A DNA stretch of 64,000 nt from Stutzerimonas urumqiensis (GTDB taxonomy: Bacteria > Pseudomonadota > Gammaproteobacteria > Pseudomonadales > Pseudomonadaceae). This document shows, piece after piece, positions 62,560 to 64,000 of this stretch. Position numbers and translations under genes: made by a program. Each line of letters starts with the position of its first letter. Position 1 is the first letter of the stretch. Under the pieces are notes generated by a model. It was not told where the DNA came from. It saw nothing but the letters and a program-made list of their open reading frames with translations, and did not search any database. The stretch spans positions 62,001 through 126,000 of the forward strand of contig NZ_RBZQ01000004.1 in the NCBI RefSeq assembly GCF_003640395.1, written 5' to 3'.

Positions 62560-63414
62560 ATGAGCGAGAACCAGACCCTTCCGCCGCAGGAACAACCGGA
62601 ACCGGGCAAGGAAAGCCTGATGAACCCACGCCCGGAATTCCGCGGCGAGGACTACAAGGCCGCCGGCAAGCTCAAGGGCAAGTCGGCGATCGTCACCGGC
62701 GGCGACAGCGGCATCGGCCGCTCGGTCGCCGTGCTCTTCGCCCGCGAGGGCGCCAACGTCGCCATCCTCTACAAGGACCAGCACGACGACGCCGACAAGA
62801 CCCGCAAGGTGGTCGAGGAACAGGGCGTCAAGTGCCTGACCTTCGCCGGTGACGTCGACGACCGCGCCTTCTGCGAAAAGGTCGTCAGCGAGACGGTCAG
62901 CGCCTTCGGCGGGCTGCAGGTGCTGGTCAACAATGCCGGCGAGCAGCATCCGCAGAAGCGCCTGGAGGACATCAGCGAAGAGCAGTGGGAACGCACCTTC
63001 CGCACCAACATCTTCGGCATGTTCCAGCTGACCAAGGCGGCGCTGCCGCACCTGAAGGAAGGCGCATCGATCATCAACACCACCTCGGTGACCGCCTACA
63101 AGGGCAACCCGATGCTGATCGATTACTCATCGACCAAGGGCGCGATCGTCGCCTTCACACGGTCGCTGGCGATGAACCTCGCCGAGCGCGGCATCCGGGT
63201 CAACGGCGTGGCGCCGGGGCCGATCTGGACGCCGCTGATTCCCTCCACCTTCGACGAGGACCATGTCGCCAGCTTCGGCTCGAACGTGCCGATGAAGCGA
63301 CCCGGCCAGCCTGAAGAAGTCGCGCCGACCTACGTCTACCTGGCCAGCAGCGACTCGTCCTATGTCAGTGGCCAGGTGCTGCACGTCAACGGCGGCACGG
63401 TCGTCAACGGTTGA
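62560..63414 (+). CDS. SDR-family oxidoreductase (YghA/GS39 type)
   Basis: A 284-residue short-chain dehydrogenase with an N-terminal extension of about 38 residues (QTLPPQEQPEPGKESLM and FRGEDYKAAGKLKGK) typical of the YghA/general-stress group, cofactor motif VTGGDSGIGRS, NNAGEQHPQK and catalytic YSSTKGA. Strong Lys/Glu bias and stress-gene neighbours (Ku follows 49 bases downstream) suggest a stress role. Substrate unknown. Confidence 0.88.
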   Translation: MSENQTLPPQEQPEPGKESLMNPRPEFRGEDYKAAGKLKGKSAIVTGGDSGIGRSVAVLFAREGANVAILYKDQHDDADKTRKVVEEQGVKCLTFAGDVDDRAFCEKVVSETVSAFGGLQVLVNNAGEQHPQKRLEDISEEQWERTFRTNIFGMFQLTKAALPHLKEGASIINTTSVTAYKGNPMLIDYSSTKGAIVAFTRSLAMNLAERGIRVNGVAPGPIWTPLIPSTFDEDHVASFGSNVPMKRPGQPEEVAPTYVYLASSDSSYVSGQVLHVNGGTVVNG

Positions 63415-63463
63415 TCGCGACGGGCCGTCCTCCGGCGGCCCGCCATCCGGCAGGAGGAACGCC

Positions 63464-64000
63464 ATGCCTCGCACGATCTGGAAAGGCGCCGTCAGTTTCG
63501 GCCTGGTGCACATACCCGTGGCGCTGGTGCCGGCCACGACCCGCACCGGCATCGACTTCGACTGGCTCGACAAACGCAGCATGGATCGGGTGGGCTACAA
63601 GCGCATCAACAAGACCACCGGCGAAGACATCGACAGCGAAAACATCGTCAAGGGCGTCGAGTACGAGAAGGGCCAGTACGTCGTCCTTAGTGACGACGAG
63701 ATCAAGGCGGCGCATCCCAAGGCGACGCAGACAGTCGACATCGTCGCCTTCGTCGATGCGAAGGACATTTCCTTCCTCTATATCGACACCCCGTACTACC
63801 TCACGCCCGATCGCCGCGGCGAGAAGGTCTATGCGCTGCTGCGCGAGACGCTCATCCAGACCGGCAAGGTGGGCATCGCCAACGTGGTGCTGCGCAACAA
63901 GCAGCACCTCGCCGTGGTGATGCCGCTCGGCAAGGCGCTGGTGATGAACACGCTGCGTTGGGCCGAGGAAGTTCGCAGCGTGGAATACCTCGAACTCAAG
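63464..64000 (+). CDS. ku: Bacterial non-homologous end-joining protein Ku (5' part)
   Basis: DNA-end-binding protein that recruits LigD for double-strand-break repair. The visible 179 residues begin MPRTIWKGAVSFGLVHIPV, the hallmark of bacterial Ku, and carry YKRINKTTGEDI and LYIDTPYYLTP from the core beta-barrel. AGGAGGAAC lies just before the ATG. The gene continues past the window edge; ligD is not visible. Confidence 0.94.
   Translation, partial: MPRTIWKGAVSFGLVHIPVALVPATTRTGIDFDWLDKRSMDRVGYKRINKTTGEDIDSENIVKGVEYEKGQYVVLSDDEIKAAHPKATQTVDIVAFVDAKDISFLYIDTPYYLTPDRRGEKVYALLRETLIQTGKVGIANVVLRNKQHLAVVMPLGKALVMNTLRWAEEVRSVEYLELK

Overview
The window is chromosomal DNA of a gamma-proteobacterium. 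Gene content, gene order and protein sequence all point to Pseudomonas in the broad sense, most likely the P. stutzeri group (Stutzerimonas). Clues are the gltA / sdhCDAB-sucAB-lpdG-sucCD block followed by a BraB/BrnQ transporter, the tig-clpP-clpX-lon-hupB-ppiD block, the gacA-uvrC-pgsA-tRNA-Gly-tRNA-Cys block, the mexS/mexT-mexEF-oprN locus, high GC and GC-rich third codon positions. Strain and species cannot be fixed from the sequence alone. No insertion sequence, prophage, CRISPR array or rRNA operon was seen.

Layout. (1) 1-13.2 kb: TCA-cycle genes. gltA is divergent from a long co-oriented run, sdhCDAB, sucA, sucB, lpdG and sucCD, with GC-rich hairpins only at the boundaries between enzyme complexes and an intrinsic-terminator-like element between sdhB and sucA. 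(2) 13.2-20.7 kb: brnQ-type branched-chain amino acid carrier, a DUF599 membrane protein, two overlapping hotdog thioesterases, a conserved membrane protein, htpG behind a textbook sigma-32 promoter, and an exported amidohydrolase. (3) 20.8-27.3 kb: a minus-strand trio (glycine-zipper protein, PpyR-like membrane protein, SDR enzyme) divergent from norR/fhpR, then a chemoreceptor behind a FliA-type promoter, and a catalase. (4) 27.3-28.8 kb: folD and tRNA-Arg, -His and -Leu. (5) 28.8-38.2 kb: an accessory stretch between the tRNAs and tig, with a VOC protein, a cystine ABC transporter with D-cysteine desulfhydrase (dcyD-tcyJLN), a beta-CASP metallo-beta-lactamase protein, a small lipoprotein, and an exported alpha/beta hydrolase divergent from an AraC regulator. 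(6) 38.2-46.7 kb: proteostasis block tig, clpP, clpX, lon, hupB, ppiD. (7) 47.1-52.5 kb: a YccA/Bax-inhibitor protein, tRNA-Ser, gacA-uvrC-pgsA, tRNA-Gly, tRNA-Cys, a retropepsin-like protease and an inverted tRNA-Leu(UAA). (8) 52.6-64 kb: a lone DctP binding protein, the MexEF-OprN efflux locus with MexT and MexS and a nod-box-like operator, an SDR enzyme and the start of a Ku gene cut by the window edge.

The genes group into central carbon oxidation, protein folding and turnover, sulfur amino acid uptake and degradation, nitrosative/oxidative stress sensing, and multidrug efflux. I found no strong case for a wholly new biological system. The most interesting points are regulatory architecture: the hairpin-punctuated TCA run, a promoter nested in a terminator between lon and hupB, a duplicated initiation region in front of norR, a NorR regulator without its usual flavohaemoglobin neighbour, and a tiny basic-protein gene inside the mexT-mexE gap.
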